NCBI GenBank assembly: GCA_019638615.1
Contig: JAHBTL010000031.1
Location: 1-64,000, forward strand
Length of the DNA: 64,000 bases
Source of the DNA: Chitinophagaceae bacterium
GTDB lineage: Bacteria; Bacteroidota; Bacteroidia; Chitinophagales; Chitinophagaceae
Direction of reading: 5' to 3'
Shown: piece after piece, positions 24,545 to 33,854 of the stretch
How positions within the stretch are numbered: the stretch's first letter is position 1
How the letters are laid out: the number at the start of each line of letters is the position of its first letter
Made by a program: the position numbers and the translations under genes
The notes under the pieces: model-generated
Databases searched by the model: none
Told to the model about the DNA's origin: nothing
The model's input: only the letters and a program-made list of their open reading frames with translations

Positions 24545-26401
24545 TTGTCCGGGATATACCCCCAAAAAGTTAACGCACACAGTAAATTTAGTATAACACC
24601 ATTTAAAACATTGGTATTGAAGAAGTCGAATTTCAATAAAGCACCCTCGGTAGCAATAAACGGCCTTACAGCTTTCGAGGGTTGGACAGCCATCCTGGAT
24701 ATGATTGCCACCAAAGTTGCAGAAACCGGCTCTCCTGGCGGAAAAACGATTGTAATTGAATGTTACCAGGGAGTGCTCATACAACCTTTGATAGCTCAAT
24801 TAGAAAAAAGAATACCCGGTTTACAATGTATCAATGCGGAAACCGCATTGCGCAGCAGTGACGAAATAGCACAACTGGTTTACCCCTTCGTTACCGACGA
24901 TCCGGTATTCGGCCATATCACTTCTCTCACTATACAACTTTTTTTTGATCCTGAAAAGATACAGCGCCTGCAGCATGACCTTTCGGATACACCAGAGATA
25001 CAGTGCATATATGGCACAGGGGCTTCCCTTATTGCACCCGACCCGGATGTCTTCATTTATGCCGACATGCCGCGTTGGGAAATACAACTGCGTTTTCGCA
25101 GAAATGAAATCGCCAACCTGGGAGCCAATAACGAAGAAGCAGAATTTTCTTATCAATACAGGCGCTCATTTTTTGTAGACTGGCGTGTACTGGATCGTTT
25201 TAAAACAGAGCTGTTCAGTAAATGGGACTATGTGCTTGATACTACCCGTACCGCACAACCGAAGATGGTAAGCGGCGAAGCTTATTTTAAAGCGCTTGAA
25301 TTAACGGCCAGCCAGCCCTTCAGGCTGGTGCCATTTTTTGATCCCGGTCCGTGGGGCGGGCAATGGCTGAAAGAGGTATGTGACCTGGACCGGGCAGCAA
25401 CCAATTATGCCTGGGGCTTTGATTGCGTGCCTGAAGAAAATAGTCTGCTGCTGAACTTTGAAGGCGTGCTCTTTGAAACACCTGCCATCAACCTGGTATT
25501 TTACCAGCCAAAGCAACTGCTCGGTGAAAAAGTATATGAAGCTTTTGGAGCAGAATTCCCTATCCGGTTCGATTTCCTGGATACGATGGAAGGAGGCAAT
25601 CTCAGCCTGCAGGTACATCCCTTAAAAGAATACATCAGGGAAAAATTCGGAATGGCATATACCCAGGATGAAAGCTATTATATGCTGGAGGCTGCAGATG
25701 ATGCAATCGCCTTTTTGGGATTAAACGAAAATATTAACCCTGAAAAAATGCTGGCTGCCCTGGAAGATGCACAGCAAAACGGAATGAGTTTTCCCGCGGA
25801 GGAATATGTGCAGAAATGGCCCGTCAAAAGGCATGACCACCTGCTGATACCTGCCGGCACTGTGCATTGTTCCGGCGCCAACAGCGTAGTATTGGAGATA
25901 AGCGCTACACCGTACATTTTCACTTTTAAGCTGTGGGACTGGGACAGGCCGGGGCTGGATGGCAAACCCCGCCCAATTTCCCTTGAGCATGGAAAAAAAT
26001 CCATCCGGTGGGACAGGACTGCTGACTGGGTAAAGGATCATATCATTAACCATGTGCAGAAAGTAGCCGAAGGAGACGGATGGCTGGAAGAATCTACCGG
26101 CCTACACCCCGAGTCCTTTATCGAAACAAGGCGCCACCGGTTTACCAAAAAGGTAACACATCATACCGGTGGCGTTGTAAATGTCATTAACCTGGTAGAG
26201 GGAGGCGAAGTGCTCGTTGAAAGCCCTTCCGGTGCTTTTGCTCCGCTGGTGATTCACTATGTTGAAACCTTCATTGTTCCTGCCGGGGTAGGAGCCTATA
26301 CCATTCGTCCTTACGGAGAGAGCGAAGGAAAACCATGCGTTACGATGAAGGCTTATGTAAGAAAAGGCAACCTGATTGATTATAAAATGAACGGCCGCTG
26401 A
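24545..26401 (+). CDS. Long-form class I mannose-6-phosphate isomerase
   Basis: A 618-aa cytoplasmic enzyme. Residues about 330-610 are the cupin-type phosphomannose isomerase: the zinc ligands are suggested by LSLQVHP (Gln and His), the Glu in DESYYMLEA, and IPAGTVHCSGANSVVLEIS (His). The first 270 residues are an extra alpha/beta domain reminiscent of a nucleoside/uridine kinase-like fold (KTIVIECYQGV) but without a clean P-loop; its role is unknown. The start is a TTG; no ATG exists before codon 53 and the frame is open only back to 24470, so the true start is uncertain. It converts mannose-6-phosphate to fructose-6-phosphate and heads the mannoside operon. Its stop overlaps the next start (TGATG). 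Confidence 0.8.
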   Translation: MSGIYPQKVNAHSKFSITPFKTLVLKKSNFNKAPSVAINGLTAFEGWTAILDMIATKVAETGSPGGKTIVIECYQGVLIQPLIAQLEKRIPGLQCINAETALRSSDEIAQLVYPFVTDDPVFGHITSLTIQLFFDPEKIQRLQHDLSDTPEIQCIYGTGASLIAPDPDVFIYADMPRWEIQLRFRRNEIANLGANNEEAEFSYQYRRSFFVDWRVLDRFKTELFSKWDYVLDTTRTAQPKMVSGEAYFKALELTASQPFRLVPFFDPGPWGGQWLKEVCDLDRAATNYAWGFDCVPEENSLLLNFEGVLFETPAINLVFYQPKQLLGEKVYEAFGAEFPIRFDFLDTMEGGNLSLQVHPLKEYIREKFGMAYTQDESYYMLEAADDAIAFLGLNENINPEKMLAALEDAQQNGMSFPAEEYVQKWPVKRHDHLLIPAGTVHCSGANSVVLEISATPYIFTFKLWDWDRPGLDGKPRPISLEHGKKSIRWDRTADWVKDHIINHVQKVAEGDGWLEESTGLHPESFIETRRHRFTKKVTHHTGGVVNVINLVEGGEVLVESPSGAFAPLVIHYVETFIVPAGVGAYTIRPYGESEGKPCVTMKAYVRKGNLIDYKMNGR

Positions 26402-27747
26402 TGGAAAATAATTTAAAATACGTTTATCAATATACAGTGGTTGCCGCAGTGGGTGGTTTACTGTTTGGATATGATACCGCCGTGATTTCAGGCGCTATTG
26501 GTTTTATCCAAAAGAAATACGCGCTTTCTGCTGCCATGACCGGCTGGGCGGCTTCGTGTGCGATTATAGGTTGTATGCTGGGCGCTATGTTGGCTGGGTG
26601 GCTGAGCGACAGCTTCGGCAGGAAAAAAGTATTGCTACTGTCTGCGCTGGCATTTGCGGTTTCTTCCCTGGGCATTCTGCCGGCATTAAATCTTTCGTGG
26701 TTTGTTTTTTTCCGGATGATCGGTGGCATAGGCATTGGCATCGCGTCCATTGTTTCGCCCATGTATATTTCGGAAATAGCGCCTGCGCATATACGTGGCC
26801 GTCTTATTTCTATTTACCAGCTTGGCATTGTGCTGGGTATCCTCCTCATTTATTTTGTGAATGCTGTTATTGCCGGGCTGTACGATGAAAGCTGGAATAT
26901 AGAAACCGGGTGGCGGTATATGTTCGGGTCAGGACTTATTCCCTCACTGACATTTATTCTGCTGTTATTTACGGTACCGGAAAGCCCGCGCTGGCTGGCC
27001 GGGCGAAACCTGTGGCAAAAGGCAGAAGCTGTACTGGCTAAAGTGAGCGGCGCCAATGCAGTGGAAGAATTAAATAATATCCGCGTTGCATTGAATACAA
27101 AGGAAGGCGGTTTTAAAGAGCTGTTCAGGCCGGGTTTGCGCAAAGCATTGGCGATAGGGGTTATCCTCTCTGTTTTTTCCCAGGTAACCGGCATTAATGT
27201 GATCATGTATTACGCGCCGGAGATATTTAAAGCTACAGGCGATGGAACTTCATCCGCTCTGATACAAACTGTGCTGGTCGGAGGCATCAATGCTGTGATG
27301 ACACTGGTAGCTATAAAATATGTAGACAAGCTCGGGCGAAAAAAATTGCTGCTAACAGGTGCGGCAGGTATGGCGATCTGTCTTGCTGTGATCGGGGGGG
27401 CATTTTACAACCAGATGACAACCGGTTATTGGGTGCTTGCGGGTATTCTTCTCTATATCTGCTTCTTTGCTATGTCGCTCGGGCCACTCACGTTTGTAGT
27501 GGTATCAGAGATTTTTCCTACTCACGTACGGGGCAGGGCAATGTCTGTTGCCATATTTTTTCTTTGGTTATCTGTATATATTGTTTCCCAAACTTTTCCC
27601 ATGCTGTTAAATGCGATAGGAAGCGCTTATACTTTCTGGATATACATGATCATGTCGGCGCTCGCTTTCCTGTTCGTATGGAAGCAGGTGCCCGAAACGA
27701 AGGAAAAGACACTTGAAGAAATTGAGCAATTATGGCGTGTACACTAA
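26401..27747 (+). CDS. MFS sugar:proton symporter (sugar porter family)
   Basis: A 448-aa inner-membrane transporter with 12 hydrophobic helices. Family marks are all there: GGLLFGYDTAVISGA in helix 1, DSFGRKKVLLLSA after helix 2, the PESPRWLAGR motif before the central loop, GINVIMYYAPEIF in helix 7, DKLGRKKLLLTG after helix 8, and PETKEKTLEEIE at the end. These match XylE/GLUT-type sugar porters. Position in the operon suggests mannose as substrate. It is coupled to the isomerase gene by a one-base overlap. Confidence 0.93.
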   Translation: MENNLKYVYQYTVVAAVGGLLFGYDTAVISGAIGFIQKKYALSAAMTGWAASCAIIGCMLGAMLAGWLSDSFGRKKVLLLSALAFAVSSLGILPALNLSWFVFFRMIGGIGIGIASIVSPMYISEIAPAHIRGRLISIYQLGIVLGILLIYFVNAVIAGLYDESWNIETGWRYMFGSGLIPSLTFILLLFTVPESPRWLAGRNLWQKAEAVLAKVSGANAVEELNNIRVALNTKEGGFKELFRPGLRKALAIGVILSVFSQVTGINVIMYYAPEIFKATGDGTSSALIQTVLVGGINAVMTLVAIKYVDKLGRKKLLLTGAAGMAICLAVIGGAFYNQMTTGYWVLAGILLYICFFAMSLGPLTFVVVSEIFPTHVRGRAMSVAIFFLWLSVYIVSQTFPMLLNAIGSAYTFWIYMIMSALAFLFVWKQVPETKEKTLEEIEQLWRVH

Positions 27748-27850
27748 AATTAAAACGATAAGGATTGTGCTATGCAGCAATCCCCTGCATGTATCATCCT
27801 TTTACTGCTGTTGGTTCCGGCTGAACCGGCGTCATATAAAATAATCTGTC

Positions 27851-29071
27851 ATGAAAAGCTTAAAAGAGAGGGTATTGGTCGTAGTGGTATTTGCTATCCT
27901 TTCGTGCAGCAATAATGATACGGGCAATAATGATACAGGGAAAGATAGCCTGGCGTTAACACAACTGCAGTTCAGCGTGGAACGGGCAGACGACTGGTCG
28001 GGCATGTTCCTGCGCAGGCAGGGGTGGTTTGGGGGAGACGGTATATTTACAGCGACTGCCAACGGAGTGGAAAAGGCAGGGGCTGCAAAAGGAAGCGAAA
28101 CGATCATCTGGTTCAGCGATACCATATTGGGCGATATCGTCAATGATTCTCTGCAGAAAGGTTATGCGATGATCAACAATTCCGTTGCTTATTTACGGGG
28201 AGGACATCCTGACACAGCCTCCATCAGGTTTTACATGAATCAAAGCCCGGATGGAAAGCCCCAATCTGTTTTTATTCCCCGGACGCCTGCTTCTAAAGAA
28301 AAAGAATATTACTGGCTGGGGGATGGCTTCGCGAACCAGGAAAAAAATAACGATATCTACATTTTCGGATACCGCGTTATCAATATTCCGGGAGCAGCCG
28401 TTTTCGGGTTCAAAGAAGAAGGCAATACACTCATTGTTATTCCGTCCACTGAAAAACCTCCATATAAAAATATGCGCCAGCTGGATATCCCTTTTTTTCA
28501 GAACCAGCCGGCTGACACTGTTGGGTCGTTTGGAGCAGGTGTACTGGTAAATACTGCCAAAGCAGGAGCGGCAAGGCCCGACGGCTATGTATACATATAC
28601 GGCGTAAGGGGCAAAGCAAAAGAAGTGATGGTGGCGCGCGTAAAACCTGCCGGTATTGAAGCCTTTGATGAATGGAGATTCTGGAACGGAAAAGACTGGA
28701 CTGCTAATGTAAACAACATTCAACCCATCGCTGACAGGGCATCCAATGAGCTAAGCGTTACGCCGCTGGCTGATGGCAGGTACCTGATGGTTTTTCAAAA
28801 AGATGGAATAGGAAAATTTGTGGGCATACGATTGGGCGCTTCCCCCGCAGGGCCGTTCGGGCCTATAATAGATGCATATGATGTAAGTGAAGACCTGAAA
28901 GAAAGTAAAAATCTTTTTCCGTATAACGCCAAGGCACATCCCGTAATCTCAGCGCCGGGAGAGCTGCTGATCAGCTATAATATCAATTCATTTGATTTTG
29001 ATAAAGACATACGATCATTTCCTAATCTCTACCGCCCGAGGTTTATCCGGCTGATAGGTGATAAGTGGTAA
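27851..29071 (+). CDS. DUF4185-type lipoprotein
   Basis: A 406-aa lipoprotein (lipobox ILSC, Cys19) followed by a linker rich in Asn, Asp and Gly. The rest is a five-bladed-propeller-like repeat domain as in DUF4185 proteins: WFGGDGIFTATANG, ETIIWFSDTILGDI, YWLGDGFANQEKNNDIYIFG, DGYVYIYGVRGKAKEVMVAR, DGRYLMVFQKDGIG and GELLISYNINSFDF. Such proteins often accompany glycoside hydrolases in polysaccharide loci and may bind or cleave sugars, but no activity is firmly known to me. It lies between the sugar porter and the mannosidase. Confidence 0.75.
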   Translation: MKSLKERVLVVVVFAILSCSNNDTGNNDTGKDSLALTQLQFSVERADDWSGMFLRRQGWFGGDGIFTATANGVEKAGAAKGSETIIWFSDTILGDIVNDSLQKGYAMINNSVAYLRGGHPDTASIRFYMNQSPDGKPQSVFIPRTPASKEKEYYWLGDGFANQEKNNDIYIFGYRVINIPGAAVFGFKEEGNTLIVIPSTEKPPYKNMRQLDIPFFQNQPADTVGSFGAGVLVNTAKAGAARPDGYVYIYGVRGKAKEVMVARVKPAGIEAFDEWRFWNGKDWTANVNNIQPIADRASNELSVTPLADGRYLMVFQKDGIGKFVGIRLGASPAGPFGPIIDAYDVSEDLKESKNLFPYNAKAHPVISAPGELLISYNINSFDFDKDIRSFPNLYRPRFIRLIGDKW

Positions 29072-29140
29072 GGAGGAAGTGATAAGTAGTAGGTGGTAAG
29101 TGAGCCAACTTAAAACCAGAAACCTGTAACCTCCCAAATC
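29057..29140. repeat. Low-complexity direct repeats (GATAAGTGGTAAG type)
   Basis: The words GTGATAAGTGGTAAGG and GTGATAAGTAGTAGG follow each other with GGTGGTAAGTG, then AAACCAGAAACCTGTAACCTCC. The first copy covers the stop codon of the DUF4185 gene (the codons GGT GAT AAG TGG TAA). This resembles dispersed intergenic repeats of Bacteroidota, as does the repeat at 22426. No terminator shape is seen. Confidence 0.4.
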
Positions 29141-29148
29141 ATTCATAC

Positions 29149-31875
29149 ATGACAATGCGTTCTTATTTCTTCGTTATCATACTGCTGGTGAGCGGGCATA
29201 CCACGCAGGCGGGAACCCCGAATATTGCCGGCAAGGCTTCCGTAACTGTATCTACACAATTGAGTGACGCTTATTCGGGGAATAAAGCCGTTGACGGAAT
29301 AATAGGTGTCGACGGTAAAGGAGAATGGGCCTGTGAAGGCAGAACCACCGACTGGGGGTATATCCGTTTTCCCTGGATACAACTTACCTGGAATGAGCCT
29401 CAACTGATCAGTAAAATCGTGCTGTACGATCGTCCTTCTCCTGCTGATAATATCGCCGGCGGAAAGCTTGTTTTCAGCGACGGTTCTGAACTTTGGGTCA
29501 ACCAGATCCCGGCAGACGGAACAGGCAAGGCTGTGGAATTTCCTGCCAGGGAAGTGACCTGGGTAAGATTTGTGGTTACTGATGGCAGCGGTGCTGATCT
29601 GGGCTTTTCGGAAATAGAAGTATTTCCTTCTCCCGCGCAAATGAATGAGTATGTATCGTGGGTTGATCCCTATATAGAAACCAACAGGGGAAGATATTTC
29701 TTCTTTATCACCGGCAGTGTTCCGTTTGGTATGGCTACCAGCGCTCCGCTTACCAGGAATAAGAATCAAAACGGGGGAGGATACAATTATAACGAAAGGG
29801 AAATACTGGGGTTTGAACAAATTCACACATGGATGATATCAGGGATTGAAATAATGCCTGCAACCGTAAAAGAAAATCCTGCTGCCGGTCAGCAGGGGTG
29901 GAAATCCTCTTTTAACCACGATGATGAAATTGTACAGCCGGGCTATCACCGGGTAATGCTGCAAAACAATAAAATATGGGTGGAGCAAACCGCTACGGAG
30001 CGTGTGAATTTCTACAGGTTTACTTACACAAAAGATACAGATGCCCGCATCATTATTAACCTGGGAGGCTACGTGGCTAACAGCACAATGGAAAATGCGC
30101 ATATCACCAAAGTGAGCAATACCGAAATAGAGGGATGGTTCAGCTCTGTAAAACGATATTGGGGCGGTCCCAGGGAGGTGAAAATATTTTTCGTTATTCA
30201 ATTTGATAAACCTTTCGATCATTTAGATGCCTGGAAGGGAACAAACCGGCAACAAAATATTGCTATGGCTTCAGGCGACAGCCTTGCACTGGGCGCTGCC
30301 TATACGCTTAAAAAAGGCGACAGGCTGCAAATGAAAATAGGGCTTTCTTATACCACCGTTGCCAATGCAAGGAATAATCTTAACGCAGAATGCACGACCT
30401 GGGATTTTGAAGCGGTGAAAAATAATACCCAGCAAATATGGAATGAGTGGTTAGGAAAGATTGCGGTAAAAGGAGGCGAAGAAAAAAATAAAATAAAATT
30501 CTATACCGATCTCTGGCATGTGCTGCTGGGCAGGCAAAAGATCACGGATGTATCCGGCGATTACCCCGACAGGACCACCGGGACAAGAGAAGGCAATTTC
30601 ACTGATGCCATTTTCAGGATCAAAACCGTCCCCAAAGATGCTAAGGGCAAGCCTGCATTCCAGATGTACAATTCCGATGCCTGGTGGCTCACACAATGGA
30701 ACCTGAATATACTCTGGGGACTGGCGTGGCCGGAAATGATGGACGAACTTTCCGCATCTATGGTCGAGTATGCCAATAACGGTTATTTATTGCCACGAGG
30801 CCCCTGTGGCGGAGGCTACTCCTATATCATGACAAGCTGCCCCGCATCCAATCTTATTATAAGCACTTATATGAAAGGGTTGCTGACCAAAGCAGGTGCC
30901 CGTCATGCGTATGATGTGGTAAAGCGGAATCATTTACCGGGAGGCATGCTTGGTTCAAAAGAAGACATTCGTTTTTATACTCAAAAAGGATGGTGGCCGG
31001 ATAATGCGGGTATTACGGTAGAGGCCGCTTTCCAGGATTGGGGCATTGCGCAGATGGCATATAAATTAGGAAGGAAAAAAGACTATCAATTTTTCAATAA
31101 TCGTTCGAAGGGATGGACGACCTGTTTTGATGAGGAAACCAAATGGCTGCTTCCAAAAAATAAAAAGGGTGAGTTCATTCACAAAGACCCATTGAGCGGC
31201 AGAGGCTGGATTGAAGCCAACGCCTGGCAGGCCACCTGGGGCTTATCGCATGCATTGCCGGAGCTTATCATTAAGATGGGAGGGGCAGATACTTTTTGCC
31301 GGCGGCTCAATTACGCATTTGAGCAATCCAGCGCAAGCAATTTTGTTTTTGGCTATACCCAGGGATATGTGAGTTATGCCAACCAGCCGGGTTGCTCCAA
31401 TGCACATGTATTCAGCTATGCAGGCAAACCCTGGCTTACGCAATATTGGGTACGTCGTGTTCGGGAACAGGCTTATGGCGATACTACGCCTGACATGGGA
31501 TATGGAGGGCATGATGAAGACCAGGGGCAGATGGGGGCTGTGAGCGCCCTGATGTCTATAGGGCTTTTCAGTATCACCGGCAATGAATCTGTTGATCCTG
31601 TATATGAAATTACTTCTCCTGTATTTGATGAAGTGGTTATTCAGCTAGACAGGCGTTATTATAGCGGGGATACATTTACCATCACCACGCACAATAACAG
31701 CAGCAGCAATGATTATATACAAAAGGCAACCCTGAACGGACAACGCTATGATAATTTCTGGTTTACGCATGATCTTTTTTCGAAAGGAGGCAGGCTGGAG
31801 CTTTGGCTGGGAGATGAGCCCAATGAAAAATGGGGCGTGAAACAATTACCTTTACTGCAACCTGATATAAAATAA
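29149..31875 (+). CDS. GH92 alpha-mannosidase with N-terminal F5/8 type C domain
   Basis: An exported 908-aa exo-alpha-mannosidase (signal peptide about 1-22). Residues about 25-160 are an F5/8 type C/CBM32-like beta-sandwich (SDAYSGNKAVDGIIG, IQLTWNEPQLISKIVLYDR). Residues about 165-880 are the GH92 domain: VDPYIETNRGRYFFFITGSV (shown in part), FEQIHTWMI, the helical part with FQMYNSDAWWLTQWNLNILW and PCGGGYSYIM, and the catalytic GYGGHDEDQGQMGA, where family members carry the base and calcium ligands. GH92 enzymes remove terminal alpha-mannose with inversion. With the isomerase, porter and ROK protein this gives a complete mannose salvage route. Confidence 0.95.
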   Translation: MTMRSYFFVIILLVSGHTTQAGTPNIAGKASVTVSTQLSDAYSGNKAVDGIIGVDGKGEWACEGRTTDWGYIRFPWIQLTWNEPQLISKIVLYDRPSPADNIAGGKLVFSDGSELWVNQIPADGTGKAVEFPAREVTWVRFVVTDGSGADLGFSEIEVFPSPAQMNEYVSWVDPYIETNRGRYFFFITGSVPFGMATSAPLTRNKNQNGGGYNYNEREILGFEQIHTWMISGIEIMPATVKENPAAGQQGWKSSFNHDDEIVQPGYHRVMLQNNKIWVEQTATERVNFYRFTYTKDTDARIIINLGGYVANSTMENAHITKVSNTEIEGWFSSVKRYWGGPREVKIFFVIQFDKPFDHLDAWKGTNRQQNIAMASGDSLALGAAYTLKKGDRLQMKIGLSYTTVANARNNLNAECTTWDFEAVKNNTQQIWNEWLGKIAVKGGEEKNKIKFYTDLWHVLLGRQKITDVSGDYPDRTTGTREGNFTDAIFRIKTVPKDAKGKPAFQMYNSDAWWLTQWNLNILWGLAWPEMMDELSASMVEYANNGYLLPRGPCGGGYSYIMTSCPASNLIISTYMKGLLTKAGARHAYDVVKRNHLPGGMLGSKEDIRFYTQKGWWPDNAGITVEAAFQDWGIAQMAYKLGRKKDYQFFNNRSKGWTTCFDEETKWLLPKNKKGEFIHKDPLSGRGWIEANAWQATWGLSHALPELIIKMGGADTFCRRLNYAFEQSSASNFVFGYTQGYVSYANQPGCSNAHVFSYAGKPWLTQYWVRRVREQAYGDTTPDMGYGGHDEDQGQMGAVSALMSIGLFSITGNESVDPVYEITSPVFDEVVIQLDRRYYSGDTFTITTHNNSSSNDYIQKATLNGQRYDNFWFTHDLFSKGGRLELWLGDEPNEKWGVKQLPLLQPDIK

Positions 31876-31882
31876 TCCAGGT

Positions 31883-32734
31883 ATGAATTTAGTTGCCGGG
31901 GCAGATATCGGTGGATCGCATATAACCGCAGGGCTGGTTGAGATAGACAACAGGAAGCTGATTGATTCATCTTTGGTGAGAAAGCATATCAATCCTGCTA
32001 CAGATAGTGATACTATTATCCGGGAGTGGTGTGACGCTATACTCGACTGTCACAAAACGGCGGGTATGGCTATTGAGAAAATAGGTATTGCCATGCCCGG
32101 ACCTTTTGATTATACAAACGGCATTAGTTATATCAAAGGGTTGCATAAATATGAAAGCCTGTATGGGCTGAATGTAAAAAGCATGATGGCAGAACAGTTG
32201 CAGGTTGAGACAGCGCAGATCAGTTTTAAGAACGATGCGCAAGCCTTTATGGCCGGGGAGTTATTTTGCGGTTGTGCCGTTGGATATAATAATGTTGTTG
32301 GTATTACGCTGGGAACAGGTCTTGGTTCCGCCACTTATTATAACAATGAGCAGAAGGAAGGCGACTTGTATTGCATGCCGTTCAGGGAAGGAATGGCCGA
32401 AGATTATATCTCCTCCCGCTGGTTTGTTTTTGAATATGAAAGGCTGACCGGTAATACAATAAAAGGCGTAAAAGAGCTTGCAGACAGGATGCATGCCGAC
32501 CCGCACGCGGCCCGTTTATTCGAAGCCTTTGGCGCCACGTTGGCGGAAGTATTGCTGCTCCGATACCAGCGGCAAAACCCAGAGATCATTTTTATCGGTG
32601 GCAATATTGTGAATGCCTGGGATTGCTTTATTCCCTCGGCGGTCAAATACCTGAATGAACACAATAGCGGCATCAAACTTACAAAAGCTATATTGGGTGA
32701 AACCGCGGCGCTCATCGGTGCATGCTGCGGATAG
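31883..32734 (+). CDS. ROK-family sugar kinase or regulator-like protein
   Basis: A 283-aa ROK protein without the DNA-binding domain, so a kinase is more likely than a repressor. It has the ATPase core marks GADIGGSHITAGLVE (phosphate 1), IGIAMPGPFDY, KNDAQAFMAGE, GITLGTGLGSA (phosphate 2) and IFIGGNIVNA (adenosine). The usual ROK zinc motif (CxCGxxGC) is absent: the region reads LYCMPFREGMAEDYIS. Position suggests a mannokinase feeding the isomerase, but this is inference. It ends the mannose operon, 7 bases after the mannosidase gene. Confidence 0.8.
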   Translation: MNLVAGADIGGSHITAGLVEIDNRKLIDSSLVRKHINPATDSDTIIREWCDAILDCHKTAGMAIEKIGIAMPGPFDYTNGISYIKGLHKYESLYGLNVKSMMAEQLQVETAQISFKNDAQAFMAGELFCGCAVGYNNVVGITLGTGLGSATYYNNEQKEGDLYCMPFREGMAEDYISSRWFVFEYERLTGNTIKGVKELADRMHADPHAARLFEAFGATLAEVLLLRYQRQNPEIIFIGGNIVNAWDCFIPSAVKYLNEHNSGIKLTKAILGETAALIGACCG

Positions 32735-32911
32735 GGGATAGCTTATTTTAAACAATAACTTCCTACACTCTGTAAGATAAAACAGAACAGAATTTTGAGA
32801 GAATTTCGAGCAGGCATTATGTATTAAAAAGTATAAAAGGATTATGAATGGAGAGGAATGATATGGGGTTGATAAAGAAAGTAGTTATGATCCCAGTGGG
32901 AATTCATATTT

Positions 32912-32965
32912 CATTATACATAACGTTTTAAGTTCAGCTGTATTATTTTAAGGCGTTATGTAATG
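32912..32965. repeat. Inverted repeat between convergent genes
   Basis: ACATAACG (918-925) pairs with CGTTATGT (954-961), and the flanking CATTAT/TAATG extend it with a 2-base bulge; the loop is 28 nt. It lies in the 281-base gap between the convergent ROK and LuxR-type genes. There is no T tract, so it is at most a weak bidirectional stop signal. I see nothing else in this gap. Confidence 0.3.
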
Positions 32966-33015
32966 CTAAGCCAGGGAATTTGTTTGAATTTGTAAAAGCA
33001 CGTATGAAAAGAAAA

Positions 33016-33549
33016 TTATAGAGAAAAATATTTTACAGAGCTGGCTTTAGAAATTAATTCAACTGAATTCCGGGCATTAAATTTTTCTTTTAAATTCCTT
33101 TTGTGTGTTATTACTGTCGTTTCGCTAATAAATAAAATTCCTGCTATTTCTTTCGCGCAGAGCCCTTTTTTCATTAGGCCTAATACTTCGTTTTCTCTTC
33201 TGGTTAATGAGGGAGTGTGTTGATTACAATTGGATGGGAATTCGAAAGCGTTCTCGTTACTTTTTGTGAACTGAGTTATTTTTTTTACTAATTCAGGGAA
33301 ATTATCATACAAATAATGAATAAAAAAAAGCAATTTTTCGTTTTGATCTTCCAACACATGGACTCTTTGTTCAAGAGCATTAAGTGTATCGCAGTTATTT
33401 GCCCGTTGTAAGACTTCCTCCTTGATCAGTCGAATATTTTTTTTGTAATGGCTAAATGTTTTAAGTAAACCACTGTTGTTAGACGATTCAAATTTTGTTT
33501 CAATTGATTTATTGATAGCTTCAATCAGCTGTGAACTTCCTTTTGACAT
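33016..33549 (-). CDS. LuxR-type HTH regulator
   Basis: A 177-aa protein. The C terminus (about 108-172) is a LuxR/GerE helix-turn-helix: LTRRENEVLGLMKKGLCAKE, then IAGILFISETTVITHKRNLKEKF and ARNSVELI. The first 100 residues are helical with a coiled-coil-like part (NALEQRVHVLEDQNEKLLFF). No receiver or PAS domain is present. It lies 305 bases from the first injection-system gene, divergent to it, and is a candidate controller of that operon by position only. Confidence 0.8.
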   Translation of the reverse strand: MSKGSSQLIEAINKSIETKFESSNNSGLLKTFSHYKKNIRLIKEEVLQRANNCDTLNALEQRVHVLEDQNEKLLFFIHYLYDNFPELVKKITQFTKSNENAFEFPSNCNQHTPSLTRRENEVLGLMKKGLCAKEIAGILFISETTVITHKRNLKEKFNARNSVELISKASSVKYFSL

Positions 33550-33763
33550 GCGATAACATTTAAAGGATTTATACGTGGCAGGTTATTCTTAAGACATTTT
33601 ACTAAAAAATAATAGTAGTCAAGGGAGGGCGAGATATCAGATGTCAAATAAAAATAATCAAACATTTTTTAAAAAAGAAGAAACTGGGCGTAAATAGTCA
33701 TTAATGAGGATATGCCGTTTACTCTCTTCTGCCAGTATGTTAGAAAGATCACAACAAATAAGG

Positions 33764-33795
33764 ATTGATTTCACGAATTTCTGAATTTACTTTTG
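33764..33795 (+). promoter_or_regulatory. Candidate promoter of the injection-system operon
   Basis: The 305-base gap 33550-33854 holds TTG (765-767), a 20-base spacer and TACTTTTG (788-795), close to the Bacteroidota pattern TTTG-N19-21-TAnnTTTG. Transcription would start near 33802, some 50 bases before the first gene. The rest of the gap is AT-rich with no other clear signal. Confidence 0.45.
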
Positions 33796-33854
33796 AATTA
33801 TCATCAATTATCTGATTTTTCAAAATTCTAGTCGATCTGGAATCGATTCATAAG

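Noticed and set aside
28193-28723. Minus-strand 176-aa open frame within the DUF4185 gene
   Set aside because: It overlaps a lipoprotein gene with intact propeller motifs; the mirror translation shows no conserved features.
32860-32929. Short open frame of about 22 codons before the LuxR gene
   Set aside because: It is too short, has no recognisable content and no clear ribosome site.
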